Assembly: GCA_025980465.1 (NCBI GenBank)
Contig: JAICXJ010000009.1
Location: 26,414 to 90,413 of the forward strand
Direction of reading: 5' to 3'
DNA from: Frankiales bacterium
Lineage (GTDB): Bacteria > Actinomycetota > Actinomycetes > JAFAQI01
DNA: 64,000 nt
Part shown: positions 1 through 9,835 of the stretch, piece by piece
Numbering within the stretch: the stretch's first letter is position 1
Layout: each line of letters opens with the position of its first letter
The notes under the pieces: model-generated
Seen by the model: the letters and a program-made list of their open reading frames with translations, nothing else
The model's database searches: none
What the model was told of the DNA's origin: nothing
Translations under genes and position numbers: made by a program

Positions 1-1417
1 CACCGGGATCTCCCGCGACCGCAGCCCGCGGTGGGACTTCGAAGAGGAGTCGCCGCTGCGCGACGCCCGTGGCTTTGATGCCGGTCCGGCGGTTGTGCGC
101 GACGCCGCCGACGTGCTTCCCGACGACGAGGTCGGGCTCGCCAACGTGATCCTCACCAACGGCGCGAGGCTCTACGTCGACCATGCCCACCCGGAGTACT
201 CGACACCGGAGGTCACCAACCCCCGCGACGCGGTGCTGTGGGACAAGGCGGGAGAGCTGGTCATGGTGGCAGCGGCCGAGCACGCCGCGAAGATCCCCGG
301 CGCCGGCCACATCCAGCTGTACAAGAACAACACCGACAACAAGGGTGCCTCCTACGGTGCCCATGAGAACTACTTGATGCGTCGGCAGACGCCGTTCGCC
401 GACATCGTTCGTCACCTCACGCCGTTCTTCGTGACGCGGCAGATCGTGTGCGGCGCCGGCCGGGTCGGGTTGGGCCAGGACGGTCACGGCCACGGCTTCC
501 AGATCTCGCAGCGCGCCGACTTCTTCGAAGTCGAGGTGGGGCTGGAGACAACCCTCAAGCGGCCGATCATCAACACCCGCGACGAGCCACATGCCGATCC
601 GGAGCGCTATCGCCGACTGCACGTGATCATCGGTGACGCGAACATGAGTGAGATCTCGTGCTACCTCAAGGTGGGCACTACCTCGCTGGTCCTTTCGATG
701 ATCGAACAGGACTGGTTCGGCGAGACCGGCGTCGACCTGACGATCGACAGCCCGGTCGCCTCGCTGCGCGCGATCTCGCACGACCCGACGTTGCGTCGTA
801 CCGTCACGCTGCGCGACGGCCGGGTGCTCACCGGTCTGCAGGTGCAGGCGGAATATCTGGAGCAGGCGCGCAAGTTCGTCGAGTCGAGGTACGGCGCGGA
901 CGCCGATGAGCAGACGCTCGACGTGCTCGATCGGTGGGACCGAGTCCTGGTGCGGCTCGCTGACGACCCGATGTCGCTCGCCGGCGAGCTCGACTGGGTG
1001 GCGAAGCTGTCGCTGCTCGAGGGCTACCGCGACCGGGAAGGTCTCGAGTGGGACGCCCACAAGCTGCAACTCGTCGATCTCCAGTACAGCGACGTCCGCC
1101 CGGACAAGGGGCTGTACAACCGGCTGGTGGCCCGCGGCCGGATGCAGCGCCTGCTCACCGACGAGGAGATCCAGCGTGCCGTCACGGAGCCGCCGGAAGA
1201 CACCCGGGCCTACTTCAGGGGGCGGTGCCTGGCCAAGTTCGCGGCCGACGTCGCGGCTGCCTCGTGGGATTCAGTGATCTTCGATGTCGGGCGTGACTCG
1301 TTGCAGCGGGTACCGATGCTGGAGCCGTTGCGCGGGACCAAGGCTCATGTCGAGGAGCTGCTGGCACGCTGCGAGACAGCGGCGCAGCTGGTCGACGAGA
1401 TCGCTGGCACGCGCTAG
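1..1417 (+). CDS. dop: Pup deamidase/depupylase Dop, 5' end outside the window
   Basis: The reading frame is open from base 2, so the gene starts left of the window; 471 residues are visible. It is a carboxylate-amine-ligase-fold enzyme homologous to PafA. Visible family signatures are [48 protein letters not shown] and GDANMSE. The Asp just before HAHPEY corresponds to the residue described as catalytic in Dop. The start of the visible protein ([19 protein letters not shown]) is Dop-specific and absent from PafA, which separates the paralogues. Dop deamidates Pup ending in Gln and removes Pup from substrates. The Pup encoded next door already ends in Glu, so only the depupylase role should be needed here. 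Proteasome genes follow in the same direction. Confidence 0.95.
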   Translation, partial: TGISRDRSPRWDFEEESPLRDARGFDAGPAVVRDAADVLPDDEVGLANVILTNGARLYVDHAHPEYSTPEVTNPRDAVLWDKAGELVMVAAAEHAAKIPGAGHIQLYKNNTDNKGASYGAHENYLMRRQTPFADIVRHLTPFFVTRQIVCGAGRVGLGQDGHGHGFQISQRADFFEVEVGLETTLKRPIINTRDEPHADPERYRRLHVIIGDANMSEISCYLKVGTTSLVLSMIEQDWFGETGVDLTIDSPVASLRAISHDPTLRRTVTLRDGRVLTGLQVQAEYLEQARKFVESRYGADADEQTLDVLDRWDRVLVRLADDPMSLAGELDWVAKLSLLEGYRDREGLEWDAHKLQLVDLQYSDVRPDKGLYNRLVARGRMQRLLTDEEIQRAVTEPPEDTRAYFRGRCLAKFAADVAAASWDSVIFDVGRDSLQRVPMLEPLRGTKAHVEELLARCETAAQLVDEIAGTR

Positions 1418-1437
1418 CCAACCGCCGTTAGGTCAGG

Positions 1438-1458
1438 ATCGGCACCAGTTGTGCCGAT
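1438..1458 (+). repeat. Hairpin between dop and pup
   Basis: Perfect 8-bp inverted repeat ATCGGCAC / GTGCCGAT with a 5-nt loop, 21 bases after the dop stop. There is no T-run, so it may be a weak terminator or an mRNA processing/stability hairpin separating dop from pup. Confidence 0.45.
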
Positions 1459-1563
1459 ATTCAACCGCGGACGCTCTTAGCCCTGCTGCACCATGCCGAC
1501 TAGGGAGAACGCTGGGACTGGCAGGTAACGTCAGAACCAACGACAGCACCTTGGAGGTGCCCG

Positions 1564-1773
1564 ATGACGACCCGCGACGAGGGCGGTCAGGCGCGTGCGT
1601 CGCGCCGCAAGCAAGAAGCGGACGAGGTCGAGGAGCTCGACACCACCGACCTGCAGGAACGGCAAGAAGAACTGAGTGACGACGTCGAGGACATCCTCGA
1701 CGAAATCGACTCAGTTTTGGAGTCAAATGCCGAAGAGTTCGTCCGCGGCTACGTCCAGAAAGGCGGCGAATGA
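1564..1773 (+). CDS. pup: Prokaryotic ubiquitin-like protein Pup, ending in GGE
   Basis: 69-residue, acidic, intrinsically disordered protein tag. The central stretch ([20 protein letters not shown]) is the coiled-coil-forming part known to bind the proteasomal ATPase Mpa/ARC. The C-terminus is GYVQKGGE, read directly from the bases before the TGA. Glu, not Gln, at the end means PafA can ligate it to lysines without prior deamidation by Dop. The start is well supported by GGAGG at 1553-1557, six bases before the ATG. It lies between dop and prcB in the usual actinobacterial order. Confidence 0.97.
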   Translation: MTTRDEGGQARASRRKQEADEVEELDTTDLQERQEELSDDVEDILDEIDSVLESNAEEFVRGYVQKGGE

Positions 1774-1915
1774 TGATCGAGGTAGGCGATCTACTCTAGT
1801 TCTGGGTGGGCGTGCCCTGCGACGGCATCCGGGTTCGCGCCCCCGGCGCGAGCCTGACTGCGCCGAGAGCGAACCCCGCCTCACTGCTCGGGCCCGGTCG
1901 TGGCAGGGTGGTGCG

Positions 1916-2770
1916 GTGGATCTCTCCGACGGCCTCACGCTTCCCGCCGCGTTCTTCATGCCTGGGACCTCGTCGTTCAGCGACTTTCTCGCCAACCACT
2001 CGCCGGACCTGCTGCCCGGGAAGCGGCTCCAGGCCGGAGTCGCCTCGATGACGGTCGAGGCGCCGCATGGCACGACGATCGTGGCGATCGCTCACACCAC
2101 CGGTGTGATCCTGGCCGGCGACCGCCGGGCCACGATGGGCAACGTCATCGCGCAGCGTGACATGGAGAAGGTGTTCCAGGCCGACGAGTACTCCGCCGTC
2201 GGCATCGCCGGAACGGCCGGCGTCGCGGTCGAGCTGGTCCGGTTGTTCCAGGTCGAGCTCGAGCACTACGAGAAGATCGAGGGCGTCACGCTGTCGCTCG
2301 AGGGCAAGGCCAACCGGCTCTCGCTGCTGATCCGCAACAACCTTCCGATGGCGATGCAGGGCCTCGCCGTCGTACCGATGTTCGCCGGCTACGACCTCGA
2401 AGTGACCGACCCGGCAGCCGCCGGCCGGATCTTCTCCTACGACGTGACCGGCGGTCGCTACGAGGAGCGCAAGTTCCACTCGGTCGGCTCCGGCAGTGTC
2501 TACGCCCGCGGTGCGCTGAAGAAGCTCTACCGCGACGACTTCAGCGAGAGCGACGCGGTCCTCAGCAGCGTCCACGCGCTGTACGACGCCGCCGACGACG
2601 ATGCGGCGACCGGCGGGCCGGATCTCACCCGGCGCATCTATCCGGTCATCACCAGCGTCACCGCAGCCGGCTTCCGCCGCCTCGGGGACGACGAGGTAGC
2701 CGGGATCACCGAGCAGGTCGTCAACGAGCGCATGGAACACCCAGGCGGTCCGCAGGCGCCGCTTCAATAG
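1916..2770 (+). CDS. prcB: 20S proteasome beta subunit PrcB
   Basis: 284 residues from the GTG at 1916. The open frame extends upstream into pup in another frame, but similarity to PrcB propeptides begins here (SSFSDFL, LLPG). The N-terminal propeptide is about 52 residues and should be cut autocatalytically in [10 protein letters not shown], freeing Thr53 as the nucleophile. GDRRAT and the lysine of DMEKVF provide the partner Asp and Lys of the Ntn-hydrolase site. NLPMAMQGL and [14 protein letters not shown] are typical actinobacterial PrcB sequences. It forms the inner rings of the proteasome with PrcA, which follows after about 55 bases. An ATG at 1958 is an alternative start but would shorten the propeptide. 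Confidence 0.96.
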   Translation: MDLSDGLTLPAAFFMPGTSSFSDFLANHSPDLLPGKRLQAGVASMTVEAPHGTTIVAIAHTTGVILAGDRRATMGNVIAQRDMEKVFQADEYSAVGIAGTAGVAVELVRLFQVELEHYEKIEGVTLSLEGKANRLSLLIRNNLPMAMQGLAVVPMFAGYDLEVTDPAAAGRIFSYDVTGGRYEERKFHSVGSGSVYARGALKKLYRDDFSESDAVLSSVHALYDAADDDAATGGPDLTRRIYPVITSVTAAGFRRLGDDEVAGITEQVVNERMEHPGGPQAPLQ

Positions 2771-2825
2771 CTCCTCGCACGGCGAGTGCAGCCCCGACCA
2801 CGACGAGAGAGGACCGCGACGACCG

Positions 2826-3524
2826 ATGACGATGCCCTTCGGCTACGTCTCACCCGAGCAGGTCATGAAGGACCGCGCCGATTACGCGCGGAAGGGGATC
2901 GCGCGTGGCCGCGCCGTGCTCGTCATGACCTATGCCGACGGCATACTGTTCGTCGCCGAGAACCCGTCCAGTGCGCTTCACAAGATCTCGGAGATCTACG
3001 ACCGGATCGGCTTCGCAGCAGTCGGCAAATACAACGAGTTCGAGAACCTGCGCGTCGCCGGCGTGCGGATGGCCGACCTGCGCGGCTATTCCTACGACCG
3101 TCGCGACGTGACCGGACGCGCGCTCGCCAACACCTACGCGCAGATTCTCGGAACGATTTTCTCCAGCGGCGGTGACAAGCCGTTCGAAGTCGAGATCACG
3201 GTCGCGGAGGTGGGGGAGACCTCGGCCACCGACCAGCTCTACCGGCTCACGTACGACGGGAGCGTCGCCGACGAGCAGGACATCGTCGTCATGGGTGGGT
3301 CAGCCGATTCGATCGGGAACGCGCTCCGCGAAGGTCACCGCGCCGACCTTCCGCTGGACGAAGGCCTCCGGCTGGCGGTCTCGGCCCTGACGAACGCCGA
3401 CGGTGAGAATCGCGAGATCGCTGCCGCAAGCCTCGAGGTAGCCATCCTCGACCGCACCCGGCCCCGCCGTACCTTCCGGCGACTGCCCGACGCTGCCGTC
3501 GCGCAGTCGCTCGGTGCGTCTTAG
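2826..3524 (+). CDS. prcA: 20S proteasome alpha subunit PrcA
   Basis: 232 residues; forms the gating outer rings of the proteasome. The N-terminal [23 protein letters not shown] and the [24 protein letters not shown] block match actinobacterial PrcA. It lacks an N-terminal Thr nucleophile, as expected of alpha subunits. The C-terminus ends shortly after the [19 protein letters not shown] block and lacks a long acidic tail. The stop codon is interlocked with the stop of the convergent minus-strand gene: TTAG at 3521-3524 provides TAG forward and TAA in reverse. Confidence 0.96.
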   Translation: MTMPFGYVSPEQVMKDRADYARKGIARGRAVLVMTYADGILFVAENPSSALHKISEIYDRIGFAAVGKYNEFENLRVAGVRMADLRGYSYDRRDVTGRALANTYAQILGTIFSSGGDKPFEVEITVAEVGETSATDQLYRLTYDGSVADEQDIVVMGGSADSIGNALREGHRADLPLDEGLRLAVSALTNADGENREIAAASLEVAILDRTRPRRTFRRLPDAAVAQSLGAS

Positions 3525-4282
3525 CCGCGCTGACCCGCGCGCAGCAGCACGACGTGGCGAAACCCCGCCACCTTGTGCATCTGCCACATCGCCTTCGCGA
3601 GGCTGTACGTCTCTGCCGGTGACTTCGCGACCAAGCCAGAGGGCAGGACCGTCAGCATCCCGACCAGCTGGTTCGCGAACACGACCGGCGCCCCGACATC
3701 AGCGGGACCGAGCGCCGCGAGGGTCGTGAAGTCATGCTCCCAGCCGTGATGGTGGGTGGCACCAGCGGTGGCGGGCGCACGGTTGACAGTCATCGCCGTG
3801 CCGGACGTGGGCCGTGCGGCGGTGACCTGCTGCGGCGCCTTCGATCCGGGGATGGCGCCGCTGACCCGCGACGCATCGCGACGATTGATCCGGACCAGGG
3901 CGAGATCGTTGTAGTCGCACATCGTCTTGTCGGTCACGCCATGCAGCTGCATCTCGGTGAAGGAGTTGTAGACCAGCGTGCCGTGATGGCGGGCACCTGC
4001 GATGTGCACGGGTATGCCGATCGGGGTCTCGGCTGCAGCGCAGCCGTCCTGGAGTACCCCGGGCTGGATCCCCGCGCACGAGGCCGGGATGGCGACGTAG
4101 AGTCTCGCGCCCTGTCGCATGATCGCGCCGGCCTTGCAGGTGATCCCGCCGAACGTCACGGCGACACCGGGATGTATGCCGCTCGGCGTGGCCGCGTGGG
4201 CGGCCGGCGAGCCGGCCAGTGCGGGCAAAAGCGCCACCGAAACAGCGCATGCTGCCATGAATCGCCTGGGGGCTAGCCGCAA
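3521..4282 (-). CDS. Secreted trypsin-fold protein lacking catalytic His and Ser (probable pseudoprotease)
   Basis: 253 residues from a TTG at 4282, chosen because GGAGG lies five bases upstream; a GTG at 4294 would add four residues. A signal peptide is clear: basic APRRF start, hydrophobic [16 protein letters not shown], cleavage after AHA (residue 30). The mature part looks like a chymotrypsin-family fold: [10 protein letters not shown] sits where TAAHC should be, YNDLALVRI matches the catalytic-Asp strand, and [10 protein letters not shown] sits where GDSGGPVV should be. By this alignment Asp remains while His becomes Ser and the nucleophile Ser becomes Val (residue 196). Four Cys (49, 69, 81, 122) could form disulfides. 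It sits between prcA and pafA on the opposite strand. Function unknown. Confidence 0.8.
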   Translation of the reverse strand: MRLAPRRFMAACAVSVALLPALAGSPAAHAATPSGIHPGVAVTFGGITCKAGAIMRQGARLYVAIPASCAGIQPGVLQDGCAAAETPIGIPVHIAGARHHGTLVYNSFTEMQLHGVTDKTMCDYNDLALVRINRRDASRVSGAIPGSKAPQQVTAARPTSGTAMTVNRAPATAGATHHHGWEHDFTTLAALGPADVGAPVVFANQLVGMLTVLPSGLVAKSPAETYSLAKAMWQMHKVAGFRHVVLLRAGQRG

Positions 4283-4433
4283 CCGTACCTCCACGCATGC
4301 AGGTGAGTCAGGTCACACTTCGCTACCAGTCGGCCATATCCTGCCCAGCCGGTCAAGGCCTCGCGGCGCGAAGGTCAACCGCTATCCGTCGAATGTCCCG
4401 CCCGTGGTGAAGGCGGGCGCTTACGCTCAAGGG

Positions 4434-5792
4434 GTGGATAGGCGCATCTATGGCCTGGAGAACGAGTACGGCGTGACGTGCACGTTCCGGGGGCAGCGCC
4501 GGCTCTCACCCGACGAGGTCGCCCGCTATCTCTTCCGGCGGGTGGTCTCCTGGGGCCGGAGTAGCAATGTGTTTCTGAAGAACGGCGCCCGGCTCTATCT
4601 CGACGTCGGCTCTCACCCCGAGTACGCGACACCGGAATGCGACGACGTCGTCGAGCTCGTGACACACGACAAGGCCGGAGAGCGGACCCTCGAAGGCCTG
4701 CTCATGGACGCCGAGCGACGGCTGCGCGAGGAGGGCATCGCCGGCGACATCTACCTGTTCAAGAACAACACCGACTCGGCCGGCAACTCCTATGGCTGCC
4801 ACGAGAACTACTTGGTGGGCCGTCACGGCGAGTTCAGCCGGTTGGCCGACGTTCTCATTCCGTTTCTCGTCACGCGTCAGATCATCTGCGGCGCAGGCAA
4901 GGTGCTCCTCACGCCGCGAGGGGCAGTGTTCTGCGTCAGCCAACGCGCCGAGCACATCTGGGAGGGCGTGTCGTCGGCGACGACCCGGAGCCGACCGATC
5001 ATCAACACCCGCGACGAGCCACACGCCGACGCCGAGCGATTCCGCCGCCTGCATGTCATCGTCGGTGACAGCAACATGTCGGAGACGACGACGTTGCTGA
5101 AGATCGGAACGACGGACCTCGTGCTTCGGATGATCGAGGCTGGGGTCGTGATGCGCGATCTCACTCTCGAGAACGCGATCCGCGCCATCCGCGAGATCAG
5201 CCACGACATCACCGGCCGGCGTCTGGTCAAGCTCGCGAACGGCCGCGAGGCGAGTGCCCTCGACATCCAGCAGGAGTACTTCGTCAAGGCCCGCGACTTC
5301 GTCCAGCGCCGTGGCGGTGACGCGACAACGGAACGCGTTCTCGAGCTTTGGGAACGCACCCTCAAGGCGGTCGACACCGGAGACCTCGCGCTGGTCGACC
5401 GCGAGATCGACTGGGTGATCAAGCATCAGATGGTCGAGCGGTACCGCGCGAAGCACGACCTCGCGCTGTCCTCGCCACGGATTGCGCAGATCGACCTGAC
5501 CTACCACGATGTCAATCGCCGTCGCGGCCTGTACTACCTGATGGAACGCCGCGGCGCGGTCGATCGGGTGTGCAACGACCTGCGAATCTTCGAGGCGAAG
5601 TCGGTGCCGCCGCAGACCACCCGCGCCCGGCTGCGCGGCGACTTCATCCGGCGGGCGCAGGAGAAGCGTCGCGACTTCACCGTCGACTGGGTGCACTTGA
5701 AGCTCAACGACCAGGCGCAACGCACCGTGCTGTGCAAGGACCCCTTCCGTGCTGTCGACGACCGGGTCGAGAAGCTGATCGCGAGCATGTAA
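4434..5792 (+). CDS. pafA: Pup-protein ligase PafA
   Basis: 452 residues from the GTG at 4434, the same length as the M. tuberculosis enzyme; upstream codons of the open frame show no family similarity. PafA uses ATP to phosphorylate the terminal Glu of Pup and join it to substrate lysines. Diagnostic stretches: [19 protein letters not shown] at the N-terminus (Glu for Mg-ATP), [18 protein letters not shown] with the catalytic Asp, [41 protein letters not shown], and [20 protein letters not shown] near the C-terminus. It is separated from prcA by the minus-strand pseudoprotease gene, so it probably has its own promoter in 4283-4433. Confidence 0.97.
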   Translation: MDRRIYGLENEYGVTCTFRGQRRLSPDEVARYLFRRVVSWGRSSNVFLKNGARLYLDVGSHPEYATPECDDVVELVTHDKAGERTLEGLLMDAERRLREEGIAGDIYLFKNNTDSAGNSYGCHENYLVGRHGEFSRLADVLIPFLVTRQIICGAGKVLLTPRGAVFCVSQRAEHIWEGVSSATTRSRPIINTRDEPHADAERFRRLHVIVGDSNMSETTTLLKIGTTDLVLRMIEAGVVMRDLTLENAIRAIREISHDITGRRLVKLANGREASALDIQQEYFVKARDFVQRRGGDATTERVLELWERTLKAVDTGDLALVDREIDWVIKHQMVERYRAKHDLALSSPRIAQIDLTYHDVNRRRGLYYLMERRGAVDRVCNDLRIFEAKSVPPQTTRARLRGDFIRRAQEKRRDFTVDWVHLKLNDQAQRTVLCKDPFRAVDDRVEKLIASM

Positions 5793-5804
5793 CCGCCTCG
5801 GCCG

Positions 5805-6872
5805 TCAGGCCAGCAGCGCGGCTGCGTGACGACCAGCGGCGGCGCACGCGAGGAAGCACGCCGGATCCTCATCGAGCGACCGCCCCATGCTCGCCACGGC
5901 GACCGGTGCCGCAGACATCGCGTCGAGGAGGCCGTCGACCGGCACATCGACGAGCCGGTGCGGCGGCGACAGGGCGTCGGCCGCGGAGCGGATCGATGCG
6001 CCGAACTCGCCCTCGAGGACCGGAACGGCGATGTCAGCCGGGGCGAGCGCCACCCGCCCGAGCGCCGTCAGGGTGTGGTGCGAGATGCCGCGGTGCCGCT
6101 CGCGCGGGTCCGCCGCGCTGACGCGCAATGCGGCAACCGGTCGGCCGTGCAATGCCGCCGCGGCATTGATTGCCTCGCCACTCGCCACCCCGCTGAAGCC
6201 CCATCGGGTGCCGGTGCCGAGGTTGCCCGGGCCCTGGGTCACCACAGCCAGATCGGCGCCGAGCACCAGCCGGGCGGCCAACAGCCCGGTCTGCAGGGTC
6301 ACCGCTTCGAGGTCCCCGCCGTACGCCTGGCCGACCGTCACCGTCGCCGCGAGCCAGCCGGCATCGGCGAGTGCTGCGACGGTGTCTGAGAACCCGAGCG
6401 GAAGGGCACCGCCGTCGGTCATCACGTACACGATCCGCGGCGGCTCCGCGTCAGTCCGTAATCCCGCGATCACCGGAGCGAGGGCGGAGTGCAGGTCAGC
6501 CACCACGACCGGCATGCCATCGAGATCCTCGGCCTCGCGGAGGACGTCGTAGTGAGGTGAATCCGGCTCGTCGACCGCGAGCACGGTGGCTTGAAGCGGG
6601 GTGTAGCGGGCTTTCACGACGTGGCCCGGCTCGTCGCGGTCGACCGGAAGCCGGTCTGGGAGCGCGACGACCATCGCGTAGCCCCCGGTGCCGAGCCCGA
6701 GGGACATCGCGGTGATGTTGAGCAGCACCCGGTCGCCGACGTCGGGGGTGCCGACGAGCTGCGGGTAGGCGAGAGCGGCGACGCGACCGTCGGTCGTTTC
6801 AACCTCGAGCTCGATCGCGCCCGGCCGGCTTCGACCGACCGCCACGACCCGGCCGTCCCGCCACTGGATCAC
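5805..6872 (-). CDS. DUF3866 family protein
   Basis: 355 residues from a GTG. The N-terminal beta-rich part (GRVVAVGRSRPGAIELEV, QLVGTPDVGDRVLLN) and later glycine-rich segments (GLGTGGYAMVV, TQGPGNLGTGTRWGFSG, SDTVAALADAGWL) match the DUF3866 family, whose biochemical role is unknown. There is no signal peptide or membrane segment. The gene is convergent with pafA (12-base gap) and divergent from pafB. DUF3866 genes often sit beside pafA/pafBC in actinobacteria, so a link to the Pup system or to PafBC is suggested by neighbourhood only. Confidence 0.8.
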   Translation of the reverse strand: MIQWRDGRVVAVGRSRPGAIELEVETTDGRVAALAYPQLVGTPDVGDRVLLNITAMSLGLGTGGYAMVVALPDRLPVDRDEPGHVVKARYTPLQATVLAVDEPDSPHYDVLREAEDLDGMPVVVADLHSALAPVIAGLRTDAEPPRIVYVMTDGGALPLGFSDTVAALADAGWLAATVTVGQAYGGDLEAVTLQTGLLAARLVLGADLAVVTQGPGNLGTGTRWGFSGVASGEAINAAAALHGRPVAALRVSAADPRERHRGISHHTLTALGRVALAPADIAVPVLEGEFGASIRSAADALSPPHRLVDVPVDGLLDAMSAAPVAVASMGRSLDEDPACFLACAAAGRHAAALLA

Positions 6873-6921
6873 TGCGCGACCCTACCGAGCCCCGCGGCCG
6901 GTCCACGGTAGGTTCCGAGGC

Positions 6922-7881
6922 ATGGCGGCAGAGCGCACCGAGCGGCTGATGAACCTCGTCATCTGCCTGCTGCACACCCGCTCGTACATCACGGCCGAAC
7001 GCCTCCGCGAGACGATCCCGGGGTACGCCGAGGCGCCGAGCGACGAGGCGTTCAAGCGGATGTTCGAGCGTGACAAGGAGGATCTTCGCGATCTCGGTAT
7101 CCCGCTGGAGACCGGCTCGTTGAGCCACTTCGACGACGAGCCGGGCTATCGCATCCCCCGCAACGACTACGCCTTGCCGTCGATCACCCTCGAGCCCGAC
7201 GAGGCCGCCGCGCTGGTGCTGGCCGCGCGGATGTGGTCCTCAGCGGCGCTGGGCGCCTCGGCGACCCGAGCGCTGCGCAAGCTCGAGGCGGCCGGCGTGG
7301 AGATCTCGCGGCTCCCCGATGGGCTGCAACCGCGCGTCGGCGCCGGCGGGACCGGGCTTCCGATCGTCGCGGAGGCCGCCCGCGAAGGCAGGCGGCTGCG
7401 ATTCGACTACCGGGGTGCCAGCGACGCCGCACCCGCTACCCGGCACGTCGAGCCCTGGGGCGTGGTCTGGTGGCACGGCCGGTGGTATCTGGTCGGACAT
7501 GACCTCGACCGCGAGGCGCCGCGGGTCTTTCGGCTGTCGCGGGTGATGGGGGACCCGAAGGCGGAGGGCAAGGCCGGCGCCGTCACAGTGCCGGAAGGAG
7601 TTGACTTGCGGGCGCTGGTGGTGGCCAGCGATCCGCCGACCACCGACGCGATGGCACGGGTCAAGGTGCGTCACAACCGCGCGATCGGGCTGCGCCGGCA
7701 GACCGTCGACGTCAGCGACGACGGCGGCGGTTGGGACGTGGTCACGGTGCCGTGCCCAGATCCGCATCGGCTGGCCGAGCAGGTGCTCGGCTACGGCGCC
7801 GACGCGGTGATTCTCTCGCCCGCCGAAGCTCGCGATGCGATCGTCCAGCGACTGCACGCGCTCACGGGGGCGCACCAATGA
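6922..7881 (+). CDS. pafB: WYL-domain transcriptional regulator PafB
   Basis: 319 residues. An N-terminal helix-turn-helix domain (residues ~1-70, with FKRMFERDKEDLRDLGIPLE) is followed by a WYL domain with the eponymous motif in HGRWYLVGHDLD and RVFRLSRV, then a WCX-type C-terminus. In mycobacteria PafB and PafC form a heterodimer that activates the LexA-independent DNA-damage response; WYL domains are thought to sense nucleic acid. The last four bases overlap the pafC start (ATGA), indicating translational coupling. Confidence 0.93.
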   Translation: MAAERTERLMNLVICLLHTRSYITAERLRETIPGYAEAPSDEAFKRMFERDKEDLRDLGIPLETGSLSHFDDEPGYRIPRNDYALPSITLEPDEAAALVLAARMWSSAALGASATRALRKLEAAGVEISRLPDGLQPRVGAGGTGLPIVAEAAREGRRLRFDYRGASDAAPATRHVEPWGVVWWHGRWYLVGHDLDREAPRVFRLSRVMGDPKAEGKAGAVTVPEGVDLRALVVASDPPTTDAMARVKVRHNRAIGLRRQTVDVSDDGGGWDVVTVPCPDPHRLAEQVLGYGADAVILSPAEARDAIVQRLHALTGAHQ

Positions 7882-8831
7882 GTGGAGCGACCGATCATCT
7901 ACCGCGGCTGCTCGCGCTCGTGCCGTGGCTGCTTGCCCACCCCGGCACCGAGGTCTCCGACGTGGCGCGGGAGTTCGGAATCACCGAGGCGCAGGTGCGC
8001 GCCGACGTGAACCTGCTCTGGATGTGTGGGCTGCCGGGCTACGGTCCCGGCGACCTCATCGACGTGACCTGGCACGGCGACCGGGTGACGCTGTCGAACG
8101 CCGAGACGATCGAGCGGCCGCTGCGGCTCACCAGCGACGAAGCGCTAGCGATGATCACCGCGCTGCGGGCGCTCTCCGGCGTACCCGGCATCGTCTCCAC
8201 CGAGGCGATCGACCGGGCGCTCGCCAAGCTCGAGGCGGCTGCCGGTACCGCCGGCGTCGCTGACCGGGTGGTCGCGGCGCCCGAGTCGGGCACCGACGTC
8301 GAGATCGTGACCACCGCCTCGAACGCCCTCGCCCGTGGCCGCCGGCTCCACCTGAGGTACTGGGTGCCGGCGCGTGATGAAGCCACCGAGCGAGATGTCG
8401 ATCCGTTGCGGCTGTTCACCAGCGACGGGTCGGCATACCTGAAGGGCTACTGCCACGCTTCGGAGGACCTGCGCACTTTCAAGCTCAGCCGGGTGCTCTC
8501 GGCGGAGATCCTGGACGTGGCCGTCGCGGCGCCGGACGAAGCCCGGCGCCGCGCGTTCGATGCGGACCTGTTCACCCCGGCCGCGGATGACCGGCTCGTG
8601 ACGTTCTCGCTGGACCCGGCCGCCCGCTGGGTGTCGGACTACTACCCCTGCGAGACGGTGCAGGAGCGCGGCGACGGCGGACTAATCGTGCAAATGCGGT
8701 CACATGATGACGATTGGGTGCGTTGGCTTGCGCTCGGCCTCGCGGGTGTGGCTGTCCTGACCGAACCATTGGATCTCGCCGCCGAAGTCCGACATGTCGC
8801 GGCTTGTGCCCTGGCGGCCTACCAGAACTAG
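7878..8831 (+). CDS. pafC: WYL-domain transcriptional regulator PafC
   Basis: 317 residues from the ATG at 7878 inside the pafB stop (ATGA). The HTH region includes VSDVAREFGITEAQVRADVNLLWMCGLPGYGPGDLIDV, typical of PafC. The WYL strand is degenerate (SAYLKGYC in place of WYL), followed by RTFKLSRV. It pairs with PafB as the damage-response activator. A short relatively AT-rich stretch near 8680-8720 has less GC-biased codons than its surroundings but keeps the frame. Confidence 0.93.
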   Translation: MSGATDHLPRLLALVPWLLAHPGTEVSDVAREFGITEAQVRADVNLLWMCGLPGYGPGDLIDVTWHGDRVTLSNAETIERPLRLTSDEALAMITALRALSGVPGIVSTEAIDRALAKLEAAAGTAGVADRVVAAPESGTDVEIVTTASNALARGRRLHLRYWVPARDEATERDVDPLRLFTSDGSAYLKGYCHASEDLRTFKLSRVLSAEILDVAVAAPDEARRRAFDADLFTPAADDRLVTFSLDPAARWVSDYYPCETVQERGDGGLIVQMRSHDDDWVRWLALGLAGVAVLTEPLDLAAEVRHVAACALAAYQN

Positions 8832-8930
8832 TTCCTTCGCGCCGGTTGTCCGTTAAGCCAGAGCGGTGATCTGCCGAAGAGAGGTTCTACGTCACTTGCC
8901 CGAAGGTGACAGGACCGGAGGTTGGCAGCC

Positions 8931-9263
8931 GTGACCACGATCAAGGCGTCCTGCCCGAGCTGTGGCGAGGTCGAACTGAGCAACGACGACGTTCGCCTGC
9001 GGGTGTGCAGCCACGGTCCGCTGTCCTACTACTCCTTCACCTGTCCAGAGTGCGCAGAGCTGGTCCGCAAGCCGGCCGACGACCACATCGTGTCGCTGCT
9101 GATGTCCGGTGGTGTCCGCGCCGAGGTGTGGGAGGTCCCGGCCGAGGCGCTCGAGCCGAAGTCAGGCGCCGAGCTGACCTACGACGACCTGCTCGACTTC
9201 GTGCTGCAGCTGGGCCGCGACGACATGCTCGCCGCCCGCGCGACGCAGCCGGCTCACCACTGA
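8931..9263 (+). CDS. Small zinc-ribbon protein
   Basis: 110 residues from the GTG at 8931; GGAGG at 8917-8921 is correctly spaced for this start and too close for the TTG at 8922. Four cysteines in two CxxC knuckles (ASCPSC and FTCPEC) suggest a zinc ribbon, preceding a helical acidic C-terminal half (YDDLLDFVLQLGRDDML). No catalytic motif and no export signal. It lies between pafC and the tat genes; actinobacteria often carry such a protein of unknown role in this position. Confidence 0.8.
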   Translation: MTTIKASCPSCGEVELSNDDVRLRVCSHGPLSYYSFTCPECAELVRKPADDHIVSLLMSGGVRAEVWEVPAEALEPKSGAELTYDDLLDFVLQLGRDDMLAARATQPAHH

Positions 9264-9322
9264 GACCGGCGATCACTCGGCGTTCCTGACGAGGTAGGCC
9301 GCGCTGCCATTAGCCTTCGGGC

Positions 9323-9523
9323 ATGCCCTGGGTGGTTTTCTACGTCGGAATCGCCGTCCTCGGGCTTGCTGTCCTCGGCTTGCTCACCTTCCGCCTCTAC
9401 CGGCAGGTCCGGCAGTTCGCGCGTGACATCGGCGCGGCCGGAGAGCGGATTTCAGCCGCCAGCGCCGCGATGGAGCAGGTGCCCGTCAGTTCGAACCGAT
9501 CCCGCGGCGCCCGAAGGTCGTAA
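9323..9523 (+). CDS. Small single-pass membrane protein
   Basis: 66 residues. The N-terminal half is one hydrophobic helix (VVFYVGIAVLGLAVLGLLTF); the rest is basic and amphipathic (RLYRQVRQFARDIGAAGERI). It precedes tatA by 31 bases. The topology resembles a Tat A/B-type subunit, but the family FG-hinge is missing, so it is not called TatB. Role unknown. Confidence 0.65.
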   Translation: MPWVVFYVGIAVLGLAVLGLLTFRLYRQVRQFARDIGAAGERISAASAAMEQVPVSSNRSRGARRS

Positions 9524-9554
9524 ACTAGGAGGCGGCTAGAGGAGAGGACCACTC

Positions 9555-9794
9555 ATGGACATCGGTTGGCCAGAGATCGCCATCATCGCGGTCGTCATCC
9601 TCGTGCTCTTCGGCTCGAAGAAGCTTCCCGACGCCGCCCGGTCGCTCGGCCGGTCGATGCGGATCCTGAAGGCCGAGGTCAAGGGACTGCACGACGACGA
9701 GCCGAGCCCGCCCGCGGAGATCACTGCCGCTCCTCCGACCTCGAGCCCTCCGGCCGAGATCGTAGGCGCAGGCGAGCCCAAATCCACGCCGTAG
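9555..9794 (+). CDS. tatA: Sec-independent translocase subunit TatA
   Basis: 79 residues: an N-terminal membrane helix ([20 protein letters not shown]) containing the conserved FG before an amphipathic helix ([17 protein letters not shown]) and an acidic/proline tail. This is the classic TatA/E layout, the pore-forming part of the twin-arginine export system. GAGGAGAGG-type ribosome-binding sequence precedes the ATG. It is followed by tatC; no separate tatB is seen in the window. Confidence 0.95.
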   Translation: MDIGWPEIAIIAVVILVLFGSKKLPDAARSLGRSMRILKAEVKGLHDDEPSPPAEITAAPPTSSPPAEIVGAGEPKSTP

Positions 9795-9835
9795 CGGCCG
9801 TCCGGCACTAACAGTCGCCACCGCCGGATCTGGCG

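Noticed and set aside
4506..5720. 404-residue minus-strand frame over pafA
   Set aside because: Shadow of pafA; no family signature.
9323..9523. TatB
   Set aside because: It has one membrane helix before tatA but lacks the FG hinge and TatB-like tail.
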